Assembly (NCBI GenBank): GCA_032158295.1
Contig: CM063257.1
Coordinates: 13,037,303 to 13,101,302 of the forward strand
From: Pycnopodia helianthoides
Lineage: Eukaryota > Echinodermata > Asteroidea > Forcipulatida > Asteriidae
DNA: 64,000 bases
Direction: 5' to 3'
A model generated the notes under the pieces. It made no database searches and was not told the origin of the DNA. It saw only the letters and a list, made by a program, of their open reading frames with translations. Of the stretch, positions 53,110 through 64,000 are shown piece after piece; the first letter of the stretch is position 1, and each line of letters begins with the position of its first letter. Made by a program: the position numbers and the translations under genes.

Positions 53110-56100
53110 TCAATGACAGCTCAAAGGCTGAAACGCCCGACGCCCTTCGAAAGGCCTACGTCACCATTGCTAGATAGTCTAGACTTGGAAAAGCCTTTTT
53201 TTCGTTCTGAAGCTTGAGCTCTACGCTCAGTAAAATTCTCCAGTGAAGTCTGATGCCGAGGAAGACCCTGCATGTATCGCTTCTGACTACGCCCATTCAG
53301 AGCCTTTGAACGTCTGCTGACTTCTCACATCTTTAAGTTGGCCAAAGGCCCTTGACTGCTGCTCAGTGACCCCCAATATTGACTCACGTGGGCACGGGTA
53401 GCGCAGTCATCTCGACCCGCTGATGCTGCGAATTACAGTTATTTGAACTGCTGTCTCCCGTAACGGCTTAAGTTTATTGGCCAAGAGCTTGCGGTTAGAT
53501 GTCATCGGATGAAGCAACGAAAGGAACTAAACAAAGAAACCCATCCGCCAAATAATTTTCCGATGAAATAGCAAAATGCTTCCATTCTCTCCACAGCACC
53601 TGCCGTCCATTTCTCGTTTGTCCAGCTTAGGGATGACAACCAATGAAGGACCCTCCCTGCAGAGTTTGCCAATGGTGTGATTACATAGACAGAGGATCGC
53701 TGCCAGAGACCTCGTCACCTGAAATGTCTTCTTATACTTTATTAGCGACCTAAATAGCTTGCTCGACCTCCCGCTCCTCACCTGCACAAGATGTTGTTGT
53801 TGTTGTTGTTGTTCTTTCTTTAGGACCTGATAGGAGCCTCCTAACCTCACCGACCAACGATCTGGTCTCGTATGACACGTAACTGGCATTTCCTTCCTCG
53901 TGAAATGGGCCTCTGTCTGCTCCATTAATGTTTAATACACTTCTGTGCCCGTTGCAAGATATCGGCCTGGATTACACTACTTGAGTGATAGCCCGGCCGC
54001 CATGATTGTGGTCTGCAATCAAGCACGACTTCATCACTGCCAAAACATACACGTTGACCGTCCCATCCTCTAGGTAACATATACGACCACACTCAAGCGA
54101 GCCATGCTTTCCCATGTTAGACACCTGTCATTAAGGATGTATTGCTCTACCTGTGGACCCAGCCGATTAAAACTTGACATCATCCGTAGCATGGAGTTCG
54201 GATTTCACCTCATGTCCCTAGTATTAGGTTGCCGTGAAGGGGTCATCTCCCTCCTTGTGATGCTGTACGTGTGCCCTATCGATCAAAACTTGACTACACA
54301 ATGACCATCTGGGGATAAGTCGCCGTCTAGAGGTCATCCCCAACCGTATGATGGCCGTCAACCGGCTTTGCAACAGAAAACCCTCCGAACCACCTTCTAG
54401 TGGGCTCTTCAATGCTGGGAGTTGTATGATAACCGTCAAGTCTGCCGTTAAGCTCAGCCTGACTTTTACGTGAGAGCTACGGAAGGAAAGATTAAACTGC
54501 CATAATGCATCCAAATCATATTTAATTTCGGCCCTAACTCTACTGGAATGTCTAAACCATGCGTCTGCCTACAATGCTCTCAGCTGCACTTTATCTTCAA
54601 GATCCTGTTGCACAATGCCACTGCTCAATTAGTTAATGATATGGCCTCCTGACACAACTCTCTAAATTTGGCGATAACCAACGCAACGGTATTTTAACGG
54701 CACCGTGTAGGACACACTGCAGATATCACAACACCAAATAGACCAACTAAGTTCCGCAGCCCATGATGGAAATATTTCCACGGACATGTAATAAATTGTT
54801 CAATTCCACCATGCAAAACCACCGCGTTAGGCTTGTGAACTTGACAACAAGATGGCATCATTCCGCCCAACGCGCCCATCTTCGCCCTCCTTCCACGCTC
54901 CAATGAACATCCTGTGGGGCTGGCCAACCAAAGCCAGTCATTCTCTTGACCAATGAATCCGACACCATCAAACGCATTGGCGTGGTGTTCTGCCCATCTG
55001 AACTCCTCGTTTGGAAATATTCAAATGCCCAAAACCGGAAGGAATGCCTCGTCTAGACGGAATAAAACAGCTACTGGAAAGTATTCAAGAACAAAACCTT
55101 CATGCTTCTATATCACCAAACTTCATCCCAAACGGGCCGGCAAGCAGATGACTCTGCTCGACAACTCTCTTGGAGGGGTGTGCGTCCAATTGTACTCCGA
55201 AACTCCAACAATACTGGAAAGTCTGCCTCCATTCCTAGGAGACTAATATGAGTGTAAGTGACCCATTGCAAGTGCCACAGATCTTGCCTTCACCCTGCCT
55301 AGGCCTTGCCAAACACAAACTCTTTAATCTATCTGCACGCATTTTTTTTCTTTCTCCCTTCTTCTACGCCGGCGTCCATGACATATCGACCCAAGGGTAC
55401 ACACCTTCGCTCGCCGTCTCCCGTGCTTCCTCTGATCGAATTTGTGAAGTTGTGAAACACTCCCAAAATGTGCGTCTTGAGTATTTTTTATTTTTTTTAT
55501 TATTATTATTGTTTAGGTACCTGCCATACTTAAAACCAAAACACTGCATGTCCCGTTGACCGTTTGAGGTACTGAAAACGGATAAAAGGTTCAAAACTCA
55601 ACACATTGCCACATCGTTGTCACGCTGTAGTGAATGATATGTGCGTTTTGGTTTTGTTTCTTATGCGGTTATAAATCATAACTGTTCCAAACACCAGGCT
55701 AATTGATTTTGTTTCCACTTCAAATAAGGGGAAAGAGGGAATCAATTAATGCAAAAGGACGTATTTTCCATATCCACTCACTTTCACTCAATATTTTCCT
55801 TTGCCTGTTATTCTAAGCCTTCACTTGATTAAACTGTCAAGAATTGTTATTATTATCATCTTCCCTTGTTTGTTTCGGCTGAGTTCACATACCTCTTTCT
55901 TTTCTGTAAAAAGAACAAATATTTTTTTTTTGTTTAGCCCATGATTTTCCTTTGATCCTCTCTTTGCGAAATAAATTAGTAAAGGCGTTTAACTGAATCT
56001 TTGCCTGCAACTGATTTGTAAATGTACACTGCTACACCCTCGGTCTTTTCTTTCGACGTGTTTTGTAGATGCCGATAGATTCGCAAACTTGGGCTACGCC

Positions 56101-57490
56101 TTGACGTCCTGCGATAATATTGCATAAAATAATTCTGACACGCCCGCAAGCAGAATACACCACATACACCCCGTTACCCTGCTCTGAACCGGCCTTTGGC
56201 AATTCAAACTGCCCATGGCATCGGGTTGTGTAGTTGAGGGCTGACTTGGCATGAAATGAAATCCACACAAAATACAATTATTGCTGCTGAACCAAAACGT
56301 ATGTCATTAGTCCCTTTGTTATTAAATTTTTATTTAAATTCAAAATTCCCCATAATTTACAATTCGACACTACCTAAAACTCTGACAGCACATGTCTTTC
56401 GTGTACTATACTACAGAGTGACCTCGCCCGTGCTGGCGCCTAGCGAGGTTTACTCGCTACAACCTTGGTCTTTGCAGCAAAGCCAACTGATCTCACAATT
56501 TCAGTACGAACTATAAATAAATAACACATGTTGTTGATGCCAATGCTCTCACGATCGTAGAACATTAACTGCATCTTAATCTTTATTGTGAGGCAAATTC
56601 ATCTCACCATCTCGGGCCTCACTATTCCGGCAAGCTTTTATGGTAAACAACATCTTTGGGCCCATCCCCGCATCTATATGTACTCAAAAGCAAACCATAT
56701 AATTTATTTATTTTTTTATTTATTTATTTTTTTTTTTTTGACTTAGCAATCTTTACCTATCGGACTCAATCAAATGCAATATGTTATTCATCTAGTTATC
56801 TTGGGATCTAACCCCAGACCTGTTTTTAATTTGAGGCAGTTTCATCTCACAACCTCGGGGCATATCCCCATAGTCCATCTGTGAGGCCAAATCACCTCGC
56901 AATCCCTATGTCTATAACAATGATATTATACTATTTGCACTACGGTGAACAAAGAGGGCGCATGATTCAAATCATTCGCGTTTCTGGCTGGCTCAAGGTT
57001 TAGAGGGGTACGGGGTCAGTTGATGCAGCAAGTGGTGTGTAGTTTAGAAAGGAGGAAAATGTCCCCACCCTCCCTCCCCCATTTTCCCGGTTCAGTATAA
57101 GAACTGTCAACTCTTTTACATGGTGTGCCCTTTTTAAAGTCCGTTTGGTTAAATAAATAGAATGGTTAAATTTGGTTAGGGGCACAACATATCCACAAAT
57201 GGTTTAAACAGATGGATAGAGGCCCCCTAGGCCAAAGACAACAGCCAAATGTTAAAACCAATAGTTCAAAATTAGACATGATCAAGAAGAACTGTGATAA
57301 TATACATAATCAAGCTTAGTTTGCATACAATGAGGTTTGTCCACCATTGGGCTGGTTTTACAGTACCGTTGTGTAGCGTGCAATAAAACCTTGAAAACCT
57401 ATGTACAACAGTTTTTTTTCTCATATACGGCCAATCATCAGAGGGACAGTTGTAACAGAGGAAGACTCCGGACTCGGGAATCTACACTCC
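53110..57490. other. 4.4 kb without a recognised gene
   Basis: Several ORFs of 60-132 codons exist on both strands, but none shows a family motif, splice context or conservation that I can see. 53.2-55.25 kb is less AT-rich than the rest and may be a decayed element. T-rich tracts lie at 55490 and 56730. A gttgttgtt microsatellite is at about 53792-53811. Confidence 0.5.
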
Positions 57491-57495
57491 AAATC

Positions 57496-57568
57496 GTTTC
57501 AACCCATATCTTAACCTAAATGTAGAATCTTGAGCCCGCGAAGTGAGCAGCGGTGCAAATAGTTTACT
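57496..57568 (-). repeat. 73-bp repeat, inverted partner of 52889-52961
   Basis: Near-identical inverted copy (one difference in about 73). Contains gtttcaacccatatcttaac at its left end. See the partner entry. Confidence 0.85.
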
Positions 57569-57569
57569 A

Positions 57570-58541
57570 TTTTCCTCTTGTATAGAACTCCCAACCCCCC
57601 TAAAATCCTCAAAAGAATACCTGAGATTCCAAGCACACAATGAAGACACAATAGGAGAGGTACCCTGTGCATATCGAGCACCAATTGCAATCTGAAACCC
57701 GTCCACGGCTGAATGCCGCAAGTCATGTGGACATGTGTGTGCGCCGTTATCGACCCAGTGTTGTACCGCATCGAACAGCGCTCTTTTTTTGTCAATATGA
57801 TGCGCATGCGTACTACCCAGCTTGGCAGTCTAGAGTCAACTGTTCGAGCGCACACTGAACACACATTGATCAGTGGTTGAAAGTTGAAACGAGGACGTTC
57901 GATTCCATAATTTTTCTGATTTGTGAAAGAGTAAGTACAACATTTTCTTTCTTGTTCCTTCAGTAGTATTATCTTTCTCTGTACGGCTTGGGCATTTGTG
58001 AATAAAGTACGGTTAATATTTTGTGCGCCAGAGTTGTTTAAAACTAGTTAAATATCGCTAAATTCAGCCGTCTTTTATAAGGTATTGCTATTATTTGACA
58101 CCGGGACTCGTCGTACTTGCTATAGTATTTCTAGTATTATTTATACGCACTGGCCAGGCTCAGGGCTTGGCAGACACAAATGTCAATGCTTAAAGTTAAC
58201 GTTGATAATTCTGAGGGTGGACTTGTCGTTTGTGCTGATCCTGCTAAGGCACGTCTTTATAATGGTGTTCTATATTTAATTGGGATGCTGTATCGGCAAA
58301 TTTACAGGCATCCTGCTCATTTTGTTTTCATTACTGTCAATAAAGATATTGAATTTGTGAAGTTCCTCATCACATAACGTGGCATGAAATGCACCACCCA
58401 CAGTATTGCTCACCAACATGTCGAATCATTTTGTAGCATGTAGCTTAATAATAAACTGGCGCTCTTGTAATTCAGGAACTGATAATGACCAATTAAAATG
58501 TCGTATGGTGTCGTCTGATAGCTAAAACAAAAAAGAATGGC
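57570..58541. other. About 1 kb with no gene seen
   Basis: Short ORFs only (for example 58085-58279). No recognised motif. Confidence 0.4.
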
Positions 58542-59957
58542 CACAAGAAGATTAAGTATGCAAGAGCTGTGGGTGATTGATTTCCAAATAGACTCTAGAA
58601 CTGTCAGACGAGAATTGGTTTGGGATTGGGCCAGATCCGGGTCGTAGTTCTTATACACATTGACACAATAACAAACATTAACTAGAGCTTAAGTGTTTGT
58701 ACGAACAAACACCGAGGTGTTCGGCTATTAATGGGTTGTTGTCAACGCCTGAGCTATTGCATTTAGTTGAATTTGGTGCCATTACTGTTTTGTGGCGTAC
58801 CTAACAGCTACACACTTTAGCAAAAGTCAAAAAAAGCTCACGAACAAAAGCCTGGCATTTGATTGTAAGCGAGGTTTGCATGGACGGCTGTTTTAGAGAC
58901 TAACAAACTATTGCCAAAATCAGATGCATGAACCTTGAACAGAGACTAGAGTACAAGCATGTACAAGCACGTCATTAGAACAAAAAGCCGCTGACAATGC
59001 AACTGTTATAGATCACGCATTGTGTGTGTGTTTTCAGTGCAGTTATTTTCCCGCGGTTTAACAGCGGGTCAATGCATACCCGATTTCAACCGGAAGTGAA
59101 GGTCAAATAGGTAACATCTGTGTGGCAAAGTTTGAGACCGCTTATAGACCTACAACATGGTGTTACATTTGTGAGTAGTGTATGTGTAAAAAGTATGAAA
59201 ATTTATTAAAGTAAAACATTTGAAATTTTCAACTTCCGGTTTGAACTTGAACACAAGAAGATTAAGTATGCAAGAGCTGGGGGTGATTGATTTCCAAATA
59301 GACTCTAGAACTGTCAGACGAGAATTGGTTTTGGGATTGGGCCAGATCCGGGTCGTAGTTCTTATACACATTGACACAATAACAAACATTAACTAGAGCT
59401 TAAGTGTTTGTACGAACAAACACCGAGGTGTTCGGCTATTAATGGGTTGTGTCAACGCCTGAGCTATTGCATTTAGTTGAATTTGGTGCCATTACTGTTT
59501 TGTGGCGTACCTAACAAGCTACACACTTTAGCAAAAGTCAAAAAAAGCTCACGAACAAAAGCCTGGCATTTGATTGTAAGCGAGGTTTGCATGGACGGCT
59601 GTTTTAGAGACTAACAAACTATTGCCAAAATCAGTTGCATGAACCTTGAACAGAGACTAGAGTACAAGCATGTACAAGCACGTCATTAGAACAAAAAGCC
59701 GCTGACAATGCAACTGTTATAGATCACGCATTGTGTGTGTGTTTTCAGTGCAGTTATTTTCCCGCGGTTTAACAGCGGGTCAATGCATACCCGATTTCAA
59801 CCGGAAGTGAAGGTCAAATAGGTAACATCTGTGTGGCAAAGTTTGAGACCGATTATAGACCTACAACATGGTGTTACATTTGTGAGTAGTGTATGTGTAA
59901 AAAGTATGAATATTTCTTAAAGTAAAACATTTGGAATTTTCAACTTCCGGTTTGAAC
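58542..59957. repeat. Near-identical 710-bp tandem duplication
   Basis: Copy 1 is 58542-59251 and copy 2 is 59252-59957, both beginning cacaagaagattaagtatgc. Differences are only scattered single bases or indels (for example gctgtgggtg against gctgggggtg, and gttgttgtc against gttgtgtc). Each copy contains the cccgc...gcggg hairpin (about 59051 and 59761) and the accggaagtgaaggtcaaat block of the repeat family at 20.7-21.1 kb. The duplication is recent or homogenised. Confidence 0.92.
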
Positions 59958-60104
59958 AGGAAGTCATGGTCAAATAGTGTAACATGTTGTGTAGTAATTG
60001 CTACATTTTTCAAGACCTCTCCGACGATGTATAGATTGAATTAATAGCTAAAGTACTTCTCGAGTTATGTTTTTTTTAAGTATTAAACATTGATTTGCCG
60101 TATT

Positions 60105-60130
60105 TTGACACCTGATGACGTCATCATGAC
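60105..60130. repeat. TGACGTCA motifs in repeat remnant
   Basis: tgacacctgatgacgtcatc is followed at once by atgacgtcac, giving two TGACGTCA-type palindromes 10 bp apart. Same family as 21.25 and 28.40 kb. Confidence 0.6.
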
Positions 60131-62060
60131 GTCACAACTACCTGATGGAGGTTGTATTACGGCTAACATTGTCTTAATTAGAAGTTGATCTGATATACAT
60201 AAATTATTGTTTTACAAGGAAAGTGTTTTTTTAAGAATTACACAAGGGAAACTTTGACCTTCCGGTACGACCAGAAGTAAAGGTCATGTGAATTTTGCGT
60301 CAACTTTTCAAATGTTGTCCATGTCTTGGTCTATCATATGACCAAATATAACTACTGTAGCTATGTTATTCAGAGACATACAGGCATTGGCGTGACGTCA
60401 CTTTTTGAACTTAAATTGCTTGTAGAAATAGTTCTACCTCCATGGTTAAACATGCAAGATGTTACGTCCTCGTAATTTGCTTACAAATCTACATTAACTG
60501 TCTTTCTTTGACAAAAAAACAAACAAACAAAACAAACCCCGTTTCCCTTTCGAACGCTTGTTGGCGCACTGCAGAAAATATTAAATAAGACCGAGTTAAA
60601 AATTTAAAATACGAATTTTTAAGTATGCCCAAGTTTGATCCTTGTACGGCTGGACGATGATGGAAAAGTTAACTGCATGCAGTAACACCGATTACAGAGA
60701 TCATTTTTATGACTGGAGAGGGTGGTGTCTCGAGTAGCATGCTACCGTGTGCCACTCTTTTTTGTGTATTACAGTGTGTGACGTTTCTACGAGACGAACC
60801 AGCAAGCGAAGCGCAAAACCCTAAAGGCGTGGTGTCCGGGGCCCGCTTTATGGCCCGGTAATTATTTTAACACTATAAGCCCTCTGGTGCAATCTAGGAC
60901 ATTTCAAATGCATTTAGCACACTATTTTAACCCAGTTTTAAAGAAAGTGTGGTGTCTTTGCCTTTTAGCAATATTATTGTTTTGCTCTATTAAAGGATTA
61001 GGTGGTTAACAAAGGGGGGCAAACATACTTGTCATTTATGTAGAAACAGCAGGAGTCATGGTAAATCACTTTCTGCCCTCACAATAAAGTGCCGTACATG
61101 GGATACGCGAGTTAAAAAAAAAAAAACTGGGGGACATTTGGTATAGTGTACCTATACCATCAAAAAGTTCGTCGGGAGGGGAACGCGTAACCCTGTCCCC
61201 ATTGGATTGGCGCCCATGTATGGCACAATAAAGTATACACATCACATAAACGTGATCAACAACGCCACTGAAGTCGTGAACATTCACTCCAAAACCATAT
61301 CAAATACAGTGTGATTGATAAAAGCTGTGAACACGACAGACACTGTTTCAGAAGATTCTAAAACCACAACCAAAATTAAACCTGAACAGAAACACAGACA
61401 TCTGCTTTTACCTAATTTTGTTCTATATTTCAAAATACAAGATACACACACAAATATGTACACTTTTTAATACTTGTAAAATGAAAAAAAAAAATCAATA
61501 AGAACATACATGTAGCTTGATGAAACATAGTTACCTTTGTTCAATACAAACACACGCATAGTTTATACATCCTGGCCTAAACAGTATTCAAGGTAGAAAA
61601 CGCTTGGCTCCTGTCATCTAGATTAGCAGGCAGCCCCTCACTCTTTATACAAATAAGTCACCACACAACTATGTTTGAATTATCCTATTTAGGCTACTTC
61701 CCAACAACTGTTTGCAATAGTAGAAGAAAGTACCTCCAAACTCAAGTTATAATATTTGGCCAAGCTTACTGGAGTGTTCTGTGTTAGTTACAACATCATT
61801 TTCTCATTACCTGCACCAGGAGTGTCAAGTTGACAGATATGGCGCGTTACAAATGACCGTAATTAGTTGTTCTGACTAGTCGGGAGCAGCTATTGTTTTT
61901 GTCAAGATTTGTGTTTGTTTTTTAGCATTATTCTTTCCATCAGCCAAAACCCCGAATGATTTGTACATGCATTGTGTTCACTCCCAAAGTCATACTTAGC
62001 TTGATATATACAAAAAATAAGATTATAATATCAAATCAAGTTTAGGTCGAGAAGTTATCG
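60131..62060. other. No gene seen
   Basis: AT-rich intergenic or intronic DNA with an aaac microsatellite near 60515-60535 and A-runs near 61114 and 61487. None of the short ORFs has support. Confidence 0.45.
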
Positions 62061-62235
62061 TAAAACATAACTAGCTGAACATAAGTAATACATTTACTTA
62101 GTTATAGTGACATGAATAATTAATTCGCCAATCTTTAGACCCCCATTTATAAAACATAATTAGCTGAACATAAGTAATACATTTACTTAGTTATAGTGAC
62201 ATGGATATGTAATTCACCGGTCTTTAGACCCCCAT
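62061..62235. repeat. Two-copy 89-bp tandem repeat
   Basis: taaaacataactagctgaac through tctttagacccccat occurs at 62061-62149 and again at 62150-62235 with a few substitutions. Confidence 0.85.
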
Positions 62236-62361
62236 ATCTCAAAAAAGTATTCGTCTGATCATCAACCTTTTTTCGATTAAATACTTTCGGGATACTGTTT
62301 AGCGCTCAGTGATTTTTGTTAAGAGAAATGAAGACTGATGATAATTAATTTGTTCGATAAT

Positions 62362-62470
62362 GAATCTTCAGCGTTTTGTGAAATCGAATTATTTGTCACC
62401 AGCAATGTTTGTGCCGTTTCAATTAATTTGAACATGGTCAGCTAAGGTCAGGACCAACGTCAAGTTCGGG
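62362..62470 (+). repeat. Dispersed repeat matching 16.4 kb in reverse
   Basis: Aligns with the reverse complement of 16395-16515 (caccagcaatgttt, gccgtttcaatt, ggtcaggaccaacgtcaagt). It ends shortly before the GC-richer leader of the LINE at 62.9 kb. Confidence 0.65.
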
Positions 62471-62915
62471 CTTAACTGCAGCGCCCGCCAACAGTCGCGT
62501 TCTGAATGAATGACGCTTTCTGTGAAAGTGAGCGCCTAACAGGCTGCACACCCACGTCTGTCTGTCCTACTTATCCTGTGGATTTCACCTGATCCAGCTC
62601 GAGTTGAATGCTCAATTTGATATCATCTGAAAATGCTATGAACAGTCCTGGCCGCTGTATCTTTGGATTGTGATTCTTTTATGTGTTTTTAAAGAATTTG
62701 GAGAAAGAAACTTTTTCATTTGGCAGAAGAAACTCTCTCATTTTAAGTATTGCAGAACTTGATACTGCCTTTATAGATCAACCCAGCAAGAACAGCTGTC
62801 ACCAGCTACCATTAAGACCATTAAGACTTCCTATTAATCAGTCATGCTGACCTTGATGAGTAGGGGGAGCCTGGTGTAATCCTCAAGAACTGGTTGTCAA
62901 AGTGCTGGTGGCACA

Positions 62916-64000
62916 ATGGAATTGTTCACATGGAGGTGTTTTATGTATGTTGCTGTTTTATGTACACTTGTACAAGGCCATCTCTTGTCTAATACCCATG
63001 GCCATGTACACTATGTTGGCCAACACTCTAACTTTAAGTACATGTATGAACCTGCATTGTGCTTAAATGGAAGGAAAATGTCAACCAAGGGATATCTGAA
63101 GACCCCAATTCCCCATTCAACCAACTCAACATCAACTTTCAACATTCAACTTTTGATCTGTGGTGATATCTGTCCCAACCCTGGGCCTTTAAATAATTGC
63201 AGTGATGAGCTCATCTCAAAAACGACAGCAAATAAACTGTATTCCTATGACAAGGATCAACTTCTGAAACTAGGAAATACCTGTACTACTTTCCCTATTT
63301 CTCCACCATTATGGAAAATGCTTAATAACTTGAATATTTGCTCAAAACCGAGAACACGTAGAGGTTTCCGTGGTGGAACACGCAAGCGGACGAGTAATGC
63401 TAACCTTGTTACATGTTACCCTGCTGAAACCGACATTGCGCTTCCAACTGCCGACGAAAAGAAGAGTAATGCCCCACGCCTTCGCTTTGCCTTGTGGAAT
63501 GCCCATTCGGTCAAGTCCAAAGACAAATCAACTGCCCTATGTGACTTTGTCATCAGTCACCAGTTGGACATACTGGCTATAACTGAAACGTGGCTCACGG
63601 GAAGTGATCGGGATGATCGGAGCCTAGCTGATATGAAAAACACGCTCCCAAACTATACTTTCCATCACTCTCCAAGATTACACTCAAGAGCTGGCGGTGT
63701 TGGTGTTCTTCTTCGTGATGTCATTAACTTCAAAGTCCACAATAGACAATAATTCAGATCATTTGAAACCATCGACCTCTCGTTAACGGTCCATGCTTTT
63801 ACTTTCCGGCTTGTAGTAGTTTACAGGCCCCCGCCAAACAACAAAAACAAGATTACCAATGTCATGTTTCATGCTGACTTTGGTTGCCTTGTAGAATTCC
63901 TTATTGCCAATCCTGGGAAGTTTCTCCTGGCTGGAGATTTTAACATACATGTGGATGTGCCAGGTAACCGTGAAGCAGAGATCTTTCATGATTTACTGAA
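62916..64000 (+). pseudogene. L2/CR1-like LINE ORF2 start with AP-endonuclease, cut by window end
   Basis: ATG at 62916 opens a hydrophobic N-terminus. Next comes LLICGDICPNPGP (about 63153), a phrase typical of L2/CR1-type ORF2 starts. The endonuclease follows, with ALWNAHSVKSK (about 63490), DILAITETWL (about 63568, catalytic Glu region) and GGVGVLLRD (about 63694). A TAA at 63750-63752 interrupts it, but the same frame continues to the window edge with VVVYRPP and LLAGDFNIHVD. Apart from that single stop it is intact here. It is the 5' half of the same kind of element whose 3' half lies at 11.86-14.1 kb. Confidence 0.85.

Noticed and set aside
53388..53460. tRNA or tRNA-derived SINE (gggtagcgcagtcat and a weak B-box-like stretch)
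   Set aside because: No complete cloverleaf could be formed and the B box is poor.
53527..55246. Candidate genes of 66-132 codons on both strands
   Set aside because: No recognisable domain, and overlapping frames look equally random; left as an unassigned stretch.

Overview
This is a metazoan nuclear DNA window: AT-rich, with spliced GT-AG genes, long introns and many transposable-element remnants. The only complete host gene I can assemble is an alpha-2,8-sialyltransferase (ST8Sia) family gene. That family is mainly deuterostome. The element mix (L2/CR1-like LINE, Penelope-like, DIRS-like, BEL/Pao, Ty3/Gypsy, many fold-back MITEs) suggests a marine invertebrate deuterostome, most likely an echinoderm and possibly a sea star. 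The taxon is inference only.

Layout. 0-5 kb is gene-free, with a TIR-bounded element at 2982-3598. 5.06-23.81 kb holds the ST8Sia-like gene on the + strand. It has eight coding exons that join in frame into a 460-residue type II membrane enzyme, with sialylmotifs L, S, III and VS all present. Its introns hold a palindromic MITE (6.1-6.7 kb), a Penelope-like terminal fragment (5.4-5.75 kb), a 24-bp minisatellite (9.77-10.29 kb), a broken L2/CR1-like LINE (11.86-14.1 kb), a TTAA-flanked element (16.76-17.19 kb) and several tandem or fold-back repeats.

23.8-33.7 kb is repeat-rich intergenic DNA. It holds a palindromic element (23.9-24.27 kb), a short Ty3/Gypsy RT relic (24.86-25.1 kb), a minus-strand Penelope-like 3' end (25.49-26.27 kb), a large fold-back simple-sequence array (29.28-29.85 kb), an L2/CR1 relic (about 30 kb) and an element with about 205-bp inverted repeats around a RecQ-like helicase exon (32.14-33.41 kb). 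At 33.84-34.09 kb a second ST8Sia exon 1 appears, about 77 percent identical in protein, with a perfect donor and homologous flanks. No later exon of that copy is visible. The remaining 30 kb is either its element-filled first intron or DNA beyond an orphan exon.

34-64 kb is almost entirely mobile DNA: a possible captured first exon (34.9 kb), a DIRS-like RNase H plus tyrosine recombinase (35.7-37.5 kb, +), a BEL/Pao gag-pro-RT-RNase H element lacking integrase (39.8-43.2 kb, -), a TTAA-flanked element built from five copies of an about 217-bp satellite (44.75-46.29 kb), a Ty3/Gypsy element with damaged protease and integrase (46.4-52.6 kb, +), a 4.6-kb segment bracketed by a 73-bp inverted repeat (52.9-57.6 kb), a near-identical 710-bp tandem duplication (58.54-59.96 kb), and the 5' part of an L2/CR1-like LINE running off the end (62.9-64 kb, +).

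I found no rRNA, convincing tRNA, CRISPR array or bacterial-type feature. Every mobile-element coding region visible here carries at least one stop, frameshift or truncation.
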